Shown piece after piece: positions 12,286 through 23,050 of a DNA stretch of 64,000 nucleotides. The DNA lies in contig OZ010792.1 in NCBI GenBank assembly GCA_963932465.1, positions 282,889,836 through 282,953,835 of the forward strand. Reading direction: 5' to 3'. Both the position numbers and the translations under genes were made by a program. The stretch comes from Maratus speciosus (lineage: Eukaryota; Arthropoda; Arachnida; Araneae; Salticidae). A model generated the notes under the pieces. The model was not told where the DNA came from, made no database searches, and worked only from the letters and a program-made list of their open reading frames with translations. The stretch's first letter is position 1; each line of letters begins with the position of its first letter.

Positions 12286-13231
12286 TGTGAGATGAAATCT
12301 CACAGTGTTTAAATTATGTTACTGTTTTATTTCTATTGGCCTTATACATCGATGTTCTTTAAGCTTAAATCCATATTTATTTTTGCGCGGGCGATTTCGC
12401 TTCACCGCACATCGGCAAGTTCGCTGACGTTCGGCTGCCCCTGGCATGGGATGCTTCTCCTTTGAACTTTGTACGATTGTGATGACGTCATCGGAGCAAG
12501 TCTCTCACGGCATATGCATTGAATGGGTGTTTGATCTTTCGGAGGTGTGTCCATTCGCTGTGCAGGGAGCAAATTAAAACAAAGCTTTTTAAATGTTTTC
12601 TTTTGGATTTGTTTATTAAGACATTAGCTAATATTTTAAATTCTCTAATAGATTTAAATCTTTTCTTTCAGTAACTTTTGAAGTCCCCGTATTCTTACTA
12701 TAAATTAAAAATTCCGTTAATTTTAAATCAGAATCTGTTTTGTTGGAGAGCTGTCATGACTTAGTTTTGGTTTTAAAAAGATCGCGGGCTCCGGCTCCGA
12801 TCTGCCGACGCCGATGAATGTGAAATCCGGTAAAGAGCTTTTGCGTAAACGATGTCTGCGATTTTTAACAACTCCTGTTAAATTATTTCTTAATAATTTC
12901 TTGATTCATGCTGCACTTTTAAATTAACTAAATAACTTGAATTAATTTATGAACGGTGACCAACTGGAAGCCTTATCTTCTCTTCTCAAGATGAAAATAA
13001 AGGATTGCTTTATGCTTATAAGTCTCCTCTTCATTTATTTTACAGACTACATGATCCAAGTAAGAAGTTTCATTTATTTCTATTTTTTTACAATTGCTGA
13101 CCTCAAAGAACAGAGGGTTTTATTGCAATATTACACAACGCATTGTAATAAAAAGAACTTCCAATTTAAATTTACCTTTCAAGTTAACGGCCCATTATAT
13201 TGGATAATATATTACAAAATCTTCCATCACA
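12286..13231 (+). repeat. 3' long terminal repeat
   Basis: Near-identical to 6964-7911. The visible differences are single-base changes near 12771 and 12822 and a small cluster of changes near 13110-13130 and 13220. Confidence 0.92.
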
Positions 13232-14210
13232 ATTGGTGCATTACCTTTTGAATATTTTTCGATTACTAGAGTGAAAACTTTGCTCAAACGTGGACTTTAT
13301 TGGGAAAAAAATGGGTAAAATGAATTTTAAAGCTTCCAGTGAATTGTTAATCAGTTTCCAATAATCTACACAACATTGCCATGAAGCATGCTTGCTGACA
13401 CCCGAAAAATGTCCCATATGAAATTCGGGAATGGAAAGGAAAATTTCATCTACCGATTGAAAGATATCAAGAAAAGGGCATATATAATTGCAATGAGACT
13501 GGACTATTTTATCTTGTATGCCAAGTAAGTCTCTTATAAAAAGAGGAATCTAATGTCGCTGAGGTAAAACCTCCAACGAGCGTGTCACTGTTTTTTTTTT
13601 TTTTTTTGCGAATTTGGAAGGCAGTTTATAAAAAAAAGTTTCTGATTGGGAAATCGAAAACTACGTTGTGTTTCAAAAATGTAAATATTGTTAAACTGCC
13701 TGTGACTTGGAGGTCTCAGAAAAAATACTGGATGTCGATTGTCTTAATGGAGGACTGGCTGAAGGAGTTCAACAGACGAATGATTGAAGAAAGAAAAGTT
13801 TTCCTCGATAATGAACATTGTCATGCCGACGTTAAACTGTCGAATATAAATTTACAATTTCTTCCGCCGGATACTACTGCAGAGACAAAACCAATGAATC
13901 AATGAGTTATTAAAATGCTGAAACAAACTACAAAAGGCATCTGTTGTGGTCGATTATTGCGTCTTTTGATGATTGTTCTTCAACCACCGATCTAACAAAA
14001 AACACCTGTATTTTCGATCCTGTTAAATGGATTGCCAAACTTTGCTCAGAAATGTCGCCTGAAAAAACTGATCACCGTCTTAGGAAAGCAAATGACGATG
14101 ACCATACGCTTCTGAAAACGTTGAAGACAGGGGTGGAATTCAAACATATCAGGACGGCTTGAGAAGAATTAGGTGCCTCAAAATTATTTTTCTTGTTCAG
14201 AGAAATGAAA
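13232..14210 (+). pseudogene. Tigger/pogo transposase, catalytic part (broken)
   Basis: Continues the transposase cut at 6963. In order: IGALPFEYFS and LKRGLYWEKN; NCNETGLFY at 13486-13510, which in active relatives reads D-E-T-G; FLIGKSKTTLCFKN and the region before DWLKEF at 13640-13770; FLDNEHCHAD near 13800; and FLPPDTTAETKPMNQ to 13900. These are the DDE landmarks, with 29 residues between the second acidic residue and the third position. The first and third catalytic Asp are both Asn here (codons AAT at 13492 and 13896). A stop follows PMNQ, and a frame with GVIKML-like and C-terminal similarity runs on to about 14210. It is a dead copy. Confidence 0.82.
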
Positions 14211-14433
14211 AAAAATAATAATACCGAGAATAATACACTTACGCGTTAGTGCAGAATGCATGGTAAGCCGAAAAAAATAAAACAAGCATCGATAAAAGAT
14301 TATTTTTTGATTCTTTGAACTACTATGCGAAATATGAAGTACGTAATTTTATTGGTTCAAGTAAATGATTTCTATTTAAATTTCAGAATTTGAGCAATTT
14401 TGTATTGGTAATATTTATTTTTGTGTTCAAATA

Positions 14434-14800
14434 ATGTCCTTCGAAATTATTAAAAACAGTAAATTTAATAACAATCCAATTTCATTATAAATTTCATTTT
14501 AAAGAACAGTACTAAAAGTTACGAACGTAAAAAAAATTAAGATTTGAGCTTTTTTTGGGGGGGAGGGGGGAGGGGGGAGGGAGGGAGGGGGTAGAAGGGA
14601 ACTCTTTTGTATAAGCCGGAATATTGTCCTTCGGAATTATTAAAAACAGTAAATTTAATAACAATCCAATTTCATTAAAAATTTCATTTTAAAGAACAGT
14701 ACTAAAAGTTACGAACGTAAAAAAAATTAAGATTTGAGCTTTTTTTGGGGGGGGGGGGAGGGGGGGGGGAGGGAACTCTTTTGTATAAGACGGAATATTT
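14434..14800 (+). repeat. 190-bp tandem duplication with G-rich runs
   Basis: Two copies of a unit starting TGTCCTTC(G)AATTATTAAAA, near 14434 and 14624, each ending in a GGGGGGAGGGG-type run and ACTCTTTTGTATAAG. They lie in the 3' noncoding part of the Tigger element. Confidence 0.8.
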
Positions 14801-14838
14801 TCTACCCGAAAATTTTTCTTAGTCCCGACCGATTCCGC

Positions 14839-14856
14839 CTTAGACAGAGTTTACTG
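14839..14856 (-). repeat. Tigger right terminal inverted repeat
   Basis: CTTAGACAGAGTTTACTG, followed by TA at 14857-14858. It matches the left end in inverse with one mismatch. Confidence 0.85.
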
Positions 14857-14859
14857 TAT

Positions 14860-17800
14860 TTTAAAAATAAAAAAAGTTGAAAAATCAGTTTTGTGAAAAA
14901 TAGATTTAAAGTATATTAAAGGGCCGAAAAATTGCTTGTGTACAAAATTCAAACGTTTGTAACTTTACGAAAAAAAATCGCATTTACATGCGGTTTTTCG
15001 CAAATGGCTCAGAACAAACTGGAGAATAATAATATGCACAAAAATAATTTTCGATTTTTGGGTCGATTTCCGCTCAGATAAAGGTCACGGTTTCCTTAAT
15101 ATATATCAGTATGATCAAAATGCGAAAAATTCATCATATATTTTTTCAATTGATTCGATTTTATAATGGACAGGTTCATTAAGGAACATTTCATAAAATT
15201 AAGAATAATATTCTCAGTAATATATATAGTTTATTTTTTAATTTTTTTAAAATAAAAATGTCAAGTAAATTAGTCACTTTTATATTTTTACATATGTTTA
15301 CGTACATACATTTCATTTATTATTTCTTAAATTAAGTAACTTTTCGGAAGTCTGTTTTTTTTTTTTTTACGTTAAAGAGCACACACTTGTAAGTAAAGTT
15401 TGAAAAAAAAAGCGTTGCAAGAAAATCAAACTTCGTGGAGAAGTGGAATTTTTAAAATTTTCTTAATTAAAAAAAAAAAAGAAAATTAACTTTACTACGA
15501 CAAATGCGTTTTTTCATGGTGAAAATATTTTACTCTATATATTAACATGCAAAAAAGAATTATAGTTAGATACACTATGTGTGTGCTGCGTAGTTGTATT
15601 TCAACTTTCACTCTCAGAACACTTTTTTGTTTGGAAAAAGAATGTAATCGAAGATCACTTTAGAATGTTTTTGTTATGAGTGAAAGATGTGACAGTTTGT
15701 TGTCAATATGGAAAATGAAAGTATGAGCATTGCGTTTTCCAGCAATATGATTTTAACTCCTTGCCTTGCGGGCAACGCAAATGCGCCAATTTTGAAATGC
15801 TCGATCTGAGTTCGGGCAAGAGAAAAATCGGTGTTTCAATTCCGTGAAGCTCGAACTCAGTTCGTCCAATGCATAATATGTAATTTATCATTTTATCAAT
15901 ACATGGCGATACTTTCCCGCAAAAAAATCGGCAGTTTCGCGCTGTAGCGCCAATAAAAATGTAACTTAAGGAATTAATCTTAACTAAAATAAAAAGAACT
16001 TTGAGTTCATTTTCTACAGTTTTTTTATTGACGACACAAGGACACACACATCAGCAAACACACATACAGTCTTAACACATAATAAAATTTATCCTTTTTT
16101 GGAGCGAATCGCTCCTCCAGCAGAACCGATAACTGGCCGATTTCAGCCGTGTCACAGCAGCATCTCTTCCACGGGGCCCTTTTTCGAGAGAGTCCAGTCT
16201 ATCTCATAGCCAACCCACGTGGTATATTAAGTCATGTTAGTCAAAAAAGTTTCAGTTCTTACAAATGCTACGCAGCACTTCTCAAGATATTTACATCATA
16301 AAATCTATTTACACGTTACATCTGGATTTTGTGAAGCATTGACATGCAAATTTATAGTTAGGCATCTCGAGGTCCCAATTAAAAATGTTTATTACGTTAA
16401 TGTCATCTGGTCTCTGCGTGAGCTCAGATAAAACGTCACAGCGCCATTTGTCAGGTTTTTGTAATTTTGCAATTCTTCCAAAATTTCATTCAAACCACAT
16501 TACCACACTGTAAAAAATTTGTGAAATTCAAAGAAATCTGAGGGACATGGAATTCATGACAGTTCATATAATTAATAATATTGTTGTATTAGTTTATTAT
16601 ATTTATCTTGAAAATTATATCATTTGATTTATTTTGCTATAATTTGAGCAAAAATTACTGTAATCCATTCACATTTCCCATATATGTGAAAATATTGAAT
16701 ATAATAGTTATTTCATTTAAAATTTTGTTTTTAAAAAAATAATGTATTTCTAACATTTTGATGATAATAACGAACAAAATTAAAGATAATTTTCCCCCTT
16801 ATTTTTGCCACGTTTTCCTCAAATATATTCCACAAGCAAGGGGTTAAGGCTGGTCTCCAATCCAAAAAGGATTACTTTCTGATATATTTTTTACTGCATT
16901 TTTGTTTGGAAACGCATGAAATTGGCAAGTGTTGTTATACAGAAACTATGCAATCGAAAGACGTTTTCCACTTTTTAGTAAACGGAAAATATCGTCCAGA
17001 AAATACTGTTAAAGTTGTTTCCGAACGCGACACCACAAGACAATTGAAAAACTGGTCGTCACGAGGCTACAATCGCTTATAACTCGATAAGTAATTTATT
17101 TCTAAAAAATTGGAAAATGTCTTTCCATTCTAAACCATTTCAATAGACAGTCCTGCCAGTGTGCCTGAACATATAAAAGTGAGTAAGAAAGTTTCACGTT
17201 TGTTGAACAGGGAACTTGAGAACAGCCTTAAAACTTGTAAATATGTAAAATAGCTGTAAATATTTTGCTTTCATTAAACATTTCTTAAACAATATTCCTA
17301 ACCATGATTATCAACTTTTGATTTCTATGAAGGGATGCGTAAATATTTATTTATGTGTCATGATATATTTGGATACATTTCATTTTTTATTCAAGACTTG
17401 AATCTCAATATATGATTTTTTTACATTACTAATCTGTATGAAATGTATTATTAAATACTCCAGTGTAGAAAAAAAAAAACGCTCGTTGGGAGTTCCGTAA
17501 TAGTCCAGTAAAATTATACCAAAAAAAGGCGTCTACCTGGAAAGTTTTGGAGAAGTTTTTTTCTCATTCTTCCTTTATGTTTTTTGGGATGTTGAACACG
17601 ATTTTAAAGTTTGCCACCTCGTATCTGGTCGGCTTAAAAAGTTATAAGCGAAAAACCCTGAAAAAATCGGGTTTTTAATCAGGTTTTCCACTGTAATCGC
17701 TAGAGGGTTAAACGTTTTTGAAAAACCTGCTGCACCAAATTAAACTAGAGAAGATTTCTCACATTTTTTATACACAATGCTTTGGTCTAAGATGAATACT

Positions 17801-18160
17801 TTTGGCAATACGAGCAAAAAAAAATTTTGCGATATATTCAAATTCCATCGTCGGAGGACGAAAACGCAATACAATCACAATGCATCCATTTCAATCATCA
17901 ACTTGAAGCTTTTTAGTTAGTTCTTGTTGCATTTCGAATATGGCAAGATTTGCTTACCAAGTTTTAAGCCTTTTATATATTTATTAACAAAATAAAGTGA
18001 AATCGGTTAATTAAGAAAAATATAAAACACAAACACTCCGAACAGATGAGAGCACCAATTTTTATTTTCCTACCAATCTGATTATAACTATACAATTATA
18101 ACTATTATAAGTTTAATATAATAACATAAGTGGGAGATTGTAAACAGGAAAAAAAGAGAA
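14860..18160. other. No gene recognised; one dispersed repeat
   Basis: Mostly AT-rich DNA. A segment near 15555-15735 (AGAATTATAGTTAGATACAC..CTTTCACTCTCAGAACAC..GAAAGATGTGAC) recurs near 63760-63950. A perfect small hairpin GGAGCG-AAT-CGCTCC lies near 16101-16115. The 114-codon minus-strand frame at 15703-16047 has no recognisable domain. Confidence 0.5.
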
Positions 18161-18329
18161 ATGCAGAGTTGTTCTCCCATTAATGTCGTTTTGGTAGCTT
18201 TGAAAGGCCAAGTTGATGTTCTTCGAAAGGGGGTTAATCGTTATCTTGATTGCTCAGGTTGAGTCTTCACTTGGCTTAAAATATCCTAGAGAATTGAATT
18301 CTCAACCTCTATTTCCAAGTTTTCGGCGA

Positions 18330-19290
18330 TGAAGGAGCTGAGATACTTAGCAAATACAAAACGAAAAGATGGAAAAAGGAATTATTTATTGAAAATGGAG
18401 TCTCTAAGGATCCATAAAAAGGCCGTAAACAGTACACAAACGAAAAACACATTGCTGCAATTTGAAGAAGATTTCTGAAGACGTAGAAAACCGACTGTTC
18501 AACAGTGCAACAGTTTTCGTTTCAAATTCGTTATTTTTTGTTTGTACAAAAAATCCCACCATACTTTAAAGCAAAAGAAATTCATAAAGTAATAGCAAAA
18601 CGAAATATATTATACATTGACAGTCTTTTAAAAGTTAAACTACTTTCTGAAAATCATGATGATGAGCTGGGGGTTGCCATAATCTATGGACTAGATCCTG
18701 TGATTGACTTGGTTACTGCTGATATGCAATATCCTTTGAAATGTATGAAAAGCCCTATCAGCTCGCAAAACGAACAGAGACGCAGAAAAGTCCATTTGCC
18801 CTTGACGCAGCTAAGCAAGTCAATTATTTTATCTGGAGGAATTATTTTTCTATACAATAATTAACAGACCAAATTAAAGCAGGTGATTACTGTCCTTCAA
18901 TCAAAACAGTTAAATCACGCCTTCTAAACAAGTATGAAGAAGACATTGTTATATCAACCACTCCAAACAAGGTGCCTATTCTTTGCTTCAAGAACACATG
19001 TCATAAGATTTTAAGTGATGTTTGATATTAACAATGATTATAACAATGATAGTCACTTCCTCAGGAAGAATGACGGCGTATTATTCAGATTACATCGAGG
19101 ACAGTGGCTGAAGATATTCGGTCTCAAGTCTACAGATCTATTCAATATCCTCCTCCAGATGAGTTTTGAAAGAGAACGAGTCTCTCATTACAGAAGCCAT
19201 AAAGATTTTCTTAGAAACACTAGTTTTAAGAAAAAGAAAAGAAGACCTTAAAAAATGCTAGAACAGGAGTACTGCACTAGCTCACAGCAT
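18330..19290 (+). pseudogene. Degenerate copy of an unnamed multi-copy arthropod ORF family
   Basis: Several consecutive frames join into one protein-like reading. From about 18350: KYKTKRKDGKRNYLL and NTLLQFEEDF; then, in the open frame 18505-18864, DDELGVAIIYGLDPVIDLVT followed by ADMQYPLKCMK. After a stop near 18862, another frame reads DQIKAGDYCPSIKTVKSRLL and KVPILCFKNTCHKIL. Near 19100-19165 it reads AEDIRSQVYRSIQYPPPDEF. These blocks recall a large uncharacterised protein family that occurs in many copies in aphid, spider and similar genomes. I know no function for it; it behaves like a transposon or selfish-element ORF. Frameshifts and stops make this copy non-functional. Confidence 0.6.
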
Positions 19291-19300
19291 TATTTAATTC

Positions 19301-19850
19301 TAATTTGAAAGTTTTTTTTCTGTTTATAATAGTCACGTGCAAATAAATTTCTAATTTAAAGCAAACATTATTGCTTGCGCTGTTTATACAGTTGGCAACA
19401 GGTTAAATTAGTACAATTTTCTATAATAAGTAAAAAATATTTCTCGAAATGCTGAAAATTTGAATTTAAAATAGAAATAAAAGCTCAAAAAATGAGTCAA
19501 ATTAAAAAAATAAATGCATTCTGCACACCAGGAAATTATAACGTATAAATGATCTAAAAATGATTAAACTCCGATGTATAGTTTTTGCTCCTATAAAACT
19601 TTTTTAATGGAACGACTTTGTCCAACTTTAGCATTAAATATCTCTTAAAATAATTCTTCGATTTGAAAACTGCCTGCATCAGCGTGTTTATCAAACATTT
19701 CTCTATAATACTGCCGATTTTCATATTTTTGTATGCAATATTTTTCTTAATATTAACGAAGAAAGACCTCCGGTCACAAAATGTTCAAAACTGGCGGCGG
19801 CGGTGACAGCGTAAGTTACTTTTTTTTAGAATAGAGAGATATTTCCAAGA
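19301..19850 (+). repeat. Interspersed repeat R1, copy 2 (3' half)
   Basis: Matches about 1950-2521, starting CTGTTTATAATAGTCACGTG and ending with the CCTCCGGTCAC, (CGG)n, GTGACAGCG, AATAGAGAGATAT block. It begins immediately after the pseudogene at 18330-19290. Confidence 0.75.
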
Positions 19851-20129
19851 ATAATTAGATTAATAGACAAAAAATACTGTTATGGAAATAGCACAGTTCT
19901 TATAACAAAATATTGTAATAACAGTGTAATAAACAGTGTAAATAAATGTATTGTGACCCAATCTGCAACAGAAAAGTGTTTTGTAGCTGTAAATTTTTCG
20001 TATAACGTTTTTTACTGACTGAGTGAATTATTTTGCATGAAAAGTGTAATCTACTTTTATTAAAAGCGAATTAAATAAAGTTTACATTGAATTTTCTTTA
20101 ATGGAACTTAAAAGTACCGTCAGGATATA

Positions 20130-20490
20130 AAGGGTTAAAATTGCAATCTGAATAATAACAAAAGCAAGCAAGTTCAAATTGGAAAATGAGTAACAGTCCA
20201 TGCGCTTCAAGGAATTCTCTTTTATTATTTCAGCGGTTAGTTATTCAATATATATCTAGATTAAAGAAAGGAACTTTTCTTATTTTTCTTTGTCGTTCTC
20301 CTTTTGAGAACTGTGTTAAACTTTTCCTAAAATTTTTAGAAAAGACCCACGACTATGTATTAAAAACTTTTTATCTGTAGTGTAAGTGTTAAGAAAATAA
20401 AGCAAAAGTACTTGTATCGAATTTCCTTTGAATTCAATAGAAATTTCTTTCTTTCAAGCCTAAAGATATCTCGAATTGCTATACCTGGTT
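20130..20490 (+). repeat. LTR-like repeat R3, copy 1
   Basis: One of three copies (also 24880-25215 and 42520-42840) that share a TATA-like AT box after TTATTCAGTAT-type sequence, then about 130 bp later AAGTGTTAAGAAAATAAAG and CCTTGTATTGAAATTCC. A TATA box followed by an AATAAA signal at short distance is how a retroviral-type LTR looks, so these may be solo LTRs. No flanking duplications were confirmed. Confidence 0.45.
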
Positions 20491-20744
20491 TTGTGGATTT
20501 TTAAAAAAGAAATTGGAAGGAAAAAAATTGCACATATGCGCGAATTTCAGGCATTTCTTTTTCATTCAGAAATTCCCAATCCATTGGAGGAAATTCCGAA
20601 TGCAGAATTTTACTTTATGTAGTGACTAAATTTCTTTAAATAAATGAAGATAAAATTACTATTCAGAGTTTCTGGTAAAAATTCGGAATTTCTGAAAAGC
20701 ACAAATATATGCGGTTATGACACCATAGTCATTAGACGTTTTCC

Positions 20745-22090
20745 AACGTAGTTGAAAAGTGTTTATGAATTCAGTTTGTCTGTCCGTGCTCTAACTCGCG
20801 TAAATATAGTCCAATTGCCATGAAATTGATATATATTATTGGAGTTTACTATGGCATGTTCGGTATTGAAAATTAAGAGTGTAGCATTTTCGGTTCATAT
20901 ACAGGGATGATCAAAATAATAACATTACATTACGGTCTATGAGAAAATTCGTTTGAGGTGTGATTCAATGACATTACACTATTTTAAACATATTAAAATT
21001 GATATATATCACTGTAGTGTATTATAAGGCTCTTACTATAAAAAGTGGTGAGCATAGAATTTATCGTTCATTTCACATAGAGAATTTCATCACAGAAGAA
21101 AATGAAAGACTACAAACAACAATTGCTGGAAAAGCGCTTTTAAGTTTTGGTATGCGTTTTTCAATTTATATCCTTTAAATATTACTCGGTGTGTACAAAT
21201 TATATGGATCATATACAGGGCTGCACAAAAGTTGTCAACAACATCCGTTTATTGGCGGAAATTGTTGAATGGAAATTTTCAACTGTGCTATGCGTTTAAT
21301 TGAACTAACTTTTAGAATGCTATGTACTATACTTACACATGTATAGATCATATACCCGGTTAGCAAAAAGTCCATACAAACTTTAAAAATTCATAAAACC
21401 GAAAAAATAACCGAAATGTAAAACTGTTTGCAGGATTAGCATCTATAGGTCACGGGAATTTTTTTAAGACTGAAATAAAAATAACTCAAAAAACAGTCGA
21501 CAGATGGCACTGGTTCGTGCGATTTTGGTGGAAATATGCAAATGAAACGACTAAAAGAGCTTGCGCTCCTAATCCAGAACTAGTTCACGTAAAATAACTT
21601 CACCAACAAAGCTTTTATCCTTCATACCCAGCATCCTTGATCAAGTACACGGCTCACAGCGGTGAATTAGTTCTGGATTAAGAGCGCAAGTTCTTATAAC
21701 CGTTTCATTTGCACGTTTCCACCGAAATCGCACGAACCAGCGCCATCTGTTGGCTGTTTTTTGAGTTATTTTTTATTTTTGTCTTAAAAAAATTCCCGTG
21801 ACCTATAGATGCTAATCCTGCAAACAGTTTTTCATTTGGGTTATTTTTTCGGTTTTTATGAATTTTTAAAGTTTATACGTGCTTTTTGCTCACCCGGTAC
21901 AGCACGGCATAAATAAAATCGTATATTTTCCCGCCTTTTCATGGTAATAGCAGAAATTGGGATTTCAAATGCATTATGTGTTTCCCAAGTTGTTCATTTA
22001 GATATCACTTTTCACCTTAGTAAACTATGACGTTTTGTTATAGCATTTTGAATGTGATGGAAAGTGTTTCATAATCTATGCCATACGTAA
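20745..22090 (-). mobile_element. Helentron-like element H1 (GTCT head plus about 150-bp units)
   Basis: Begins with a TTTGTCTGTCCGTGCTCTAAC head and CGCGTAAATATAGTCCAATT, followed by units delimited by 'tatacaggg..aaaa' boundaries. The same sequence in the opposite orientation is at 31760-33060 and 41920-42510, with fragments at 36140-36370. It is interrupted by the fold-back MITE at 21355-21897. A tetranucleotide GTCY tract joined to central tandem repeats of about 150 bp is the known build of DINE-1/HINE (Helentron-derived) non-autonomous elements; assigning this family to them is inference. Confidence 0.55.
21355..21897. mobile_element. Second fold-back MITE, inserted in element H1
   Basis: Long inverted arms of about 240 bp: 21355-21600 pairs with 21655-21897. 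The left end reads CCCGGTTAGCAAAAAGTCC and the right end, reverse-complemented, CCGGGTGAGCAAAAAGCACG. TA flanks both sides (21353-21354 and 21898-21899). Its arms carry an AGATGGCRCTG block, as do those of the element at 2836-3288, so the two may share a transposase source. Confidence 0.78.
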
Positions 22091-22444
22091 GATTTTTAGT
22101 TTTTGTTAATTCTTTAATGATATGCACATTCACTTTTTCTCATATTCCTTGAGATTAACTTCCCGAGCAAAACTGTATGTTTAGAACCGAACCTAACGTT
22201 ACTGATTTTTGGCAGTTAAAATTGGACTGCACATTTTTGACCACAACAGAAAAGTCCGCAGTAGAAGAATTTGGAAATTTTATGTAATTAACACAATTGA
22301 TGTTTTATTTAACTAATACAATTTCGTAATAAATGCAAAAGAAAAAAAAATATTTTTGTTGTATTTTCTTTTGAGTTAAAACATATTATGTTGAGTAAAA
22401 GTTTGCCGACAATTTTTTTTATTGTAAAAGGATAAATACATACA

Positions 22445-23050
22445 AAAACATCAAAGCTAATGAGGATAGTAATCCCCGTTCAAGTCTACAATCGTCTGCC
22501 AACGTTTTGGCAACTTTTTACTACCTTCTGCGAAAAATCGAGGCGTGCGCGAGTCCAGAAAGAGATCGACATCATTTATGACCTCATCATTTTAATTGAA
22601 GATTGAGCCATCAAGATTCAGTTGCAGATGTGAAAAGAGAGAGATATCCTAAGGGATCATGTCGGGGCTGTATGGTGGTGGATGTTGCATCAAATCCCAC
22701 TCCAACTTGTAGAGCGTCCAACTGGTCATCGTACTAACATAAGGCTGGGCGTTATGTTGATTAAAGGGAACCAGTTTCTTTCAGAACACGTTTTTTCGTT
22801 TTTCGCGAATGGCATCACGAACTTTGAGTAGCATGTTGCCATATATTGCACTGTTGATTGTCTGTCCGCTTTTCAGGTAGTCTTTGTAAAGAATTTTGCG
22901 ACAATTCCACCAGATGCAGGGAAGAACCTTCTTGTTAGTTAGGGCACGTCTGGTAGCCGACCCTGCTGATTCTCAAGGTGCTGACCACCCTCCTTTACGG
23001 CTTGTGTTGTTGTAGAACACCAATTTTTCAAGGTAACATACGTTTGATCA
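22445..23050 (-). pseudogene. mariner-like transposase remnant (C-terminal two thirds)
   Basis: The minus strand from about 23045 reads KLVFYNNTSRKGGWSAP, a stop, ESAGSATRRALTNKKVLPC and IWWNCRKILYKDYLKSGQ. It then gives PFNQHNAQPYVS, a segment ending HPPPYSPDMIP, and near the end EGSKKLPKRWQTIVDLNGDY. These are the mariner landmarks, including the WW block, the HDNA-like NQHNAQP region with Asn in place of the second catalytic Asp, and the PYSPD motif with the third Asp. Codons around the first catalytic Asp (normally in a DEKW motif) are lost to an indel. At least three in-frame stops are present. The N-terminal half is missing. Confidence 0.82.

Larger units (their letters stand above)
6964..13231 (+). 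mobile_element. Young non-coding LTR retrotransposon (LARD-like)
   Basis: Two direct repeats of 948 and 946 bp (6964-7911 and 12286-13231), beginning TGTGAGATG and ending CATCACA, enclose 4.37 kb. The 5-bp flanks are identical (ATTGG at 6959-6963 and 13232-13236), a clean target duplication. A primer-binding-site-like TTTGGTGCCGC follows the 5' LTR, and a purine-rich AAATGGGGGTAT precedes the 3' LTR. Both remind me of BEL/Pao elements. The LTRs differ at only a handful of positions, so insertion was recent. No gag, protease, RT, RNase H or integrase reading was found inside, so it must have been mobilised by enzymes made elsewhere. Confidence 0.9.
5903..14856 (+). mobile_element. Tigger/pogo-type DNA transposon, interrupted by an LTR element
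   Basis: Terminal inverted repeats CAGTAAATTCTGTCTAAG (5903-5920) and CTTAGACAGAGTTTACTG (14839-14856) differ at one position and are flanked by TA on both sides, as expected for the Tc1/mariner superclass. The plus strand between them holds a decayed pogo-clade transposase split by the LTR retrotransposon at 6964-13231. Without that insertion and its 5-bp duplication, the element is about 2.68 kb, a normal Tigger length. It is inactive: there are stop codons, frameshifts and substituted catalytic residues. Confidence 0.88.

Noticed and set aside
15703..16047. 114-codon minus-strand frame
   Set aside because: Longest anonymous frame in the window, but no domain was recognised and part of the nearby sequence is a dispersed repeat.
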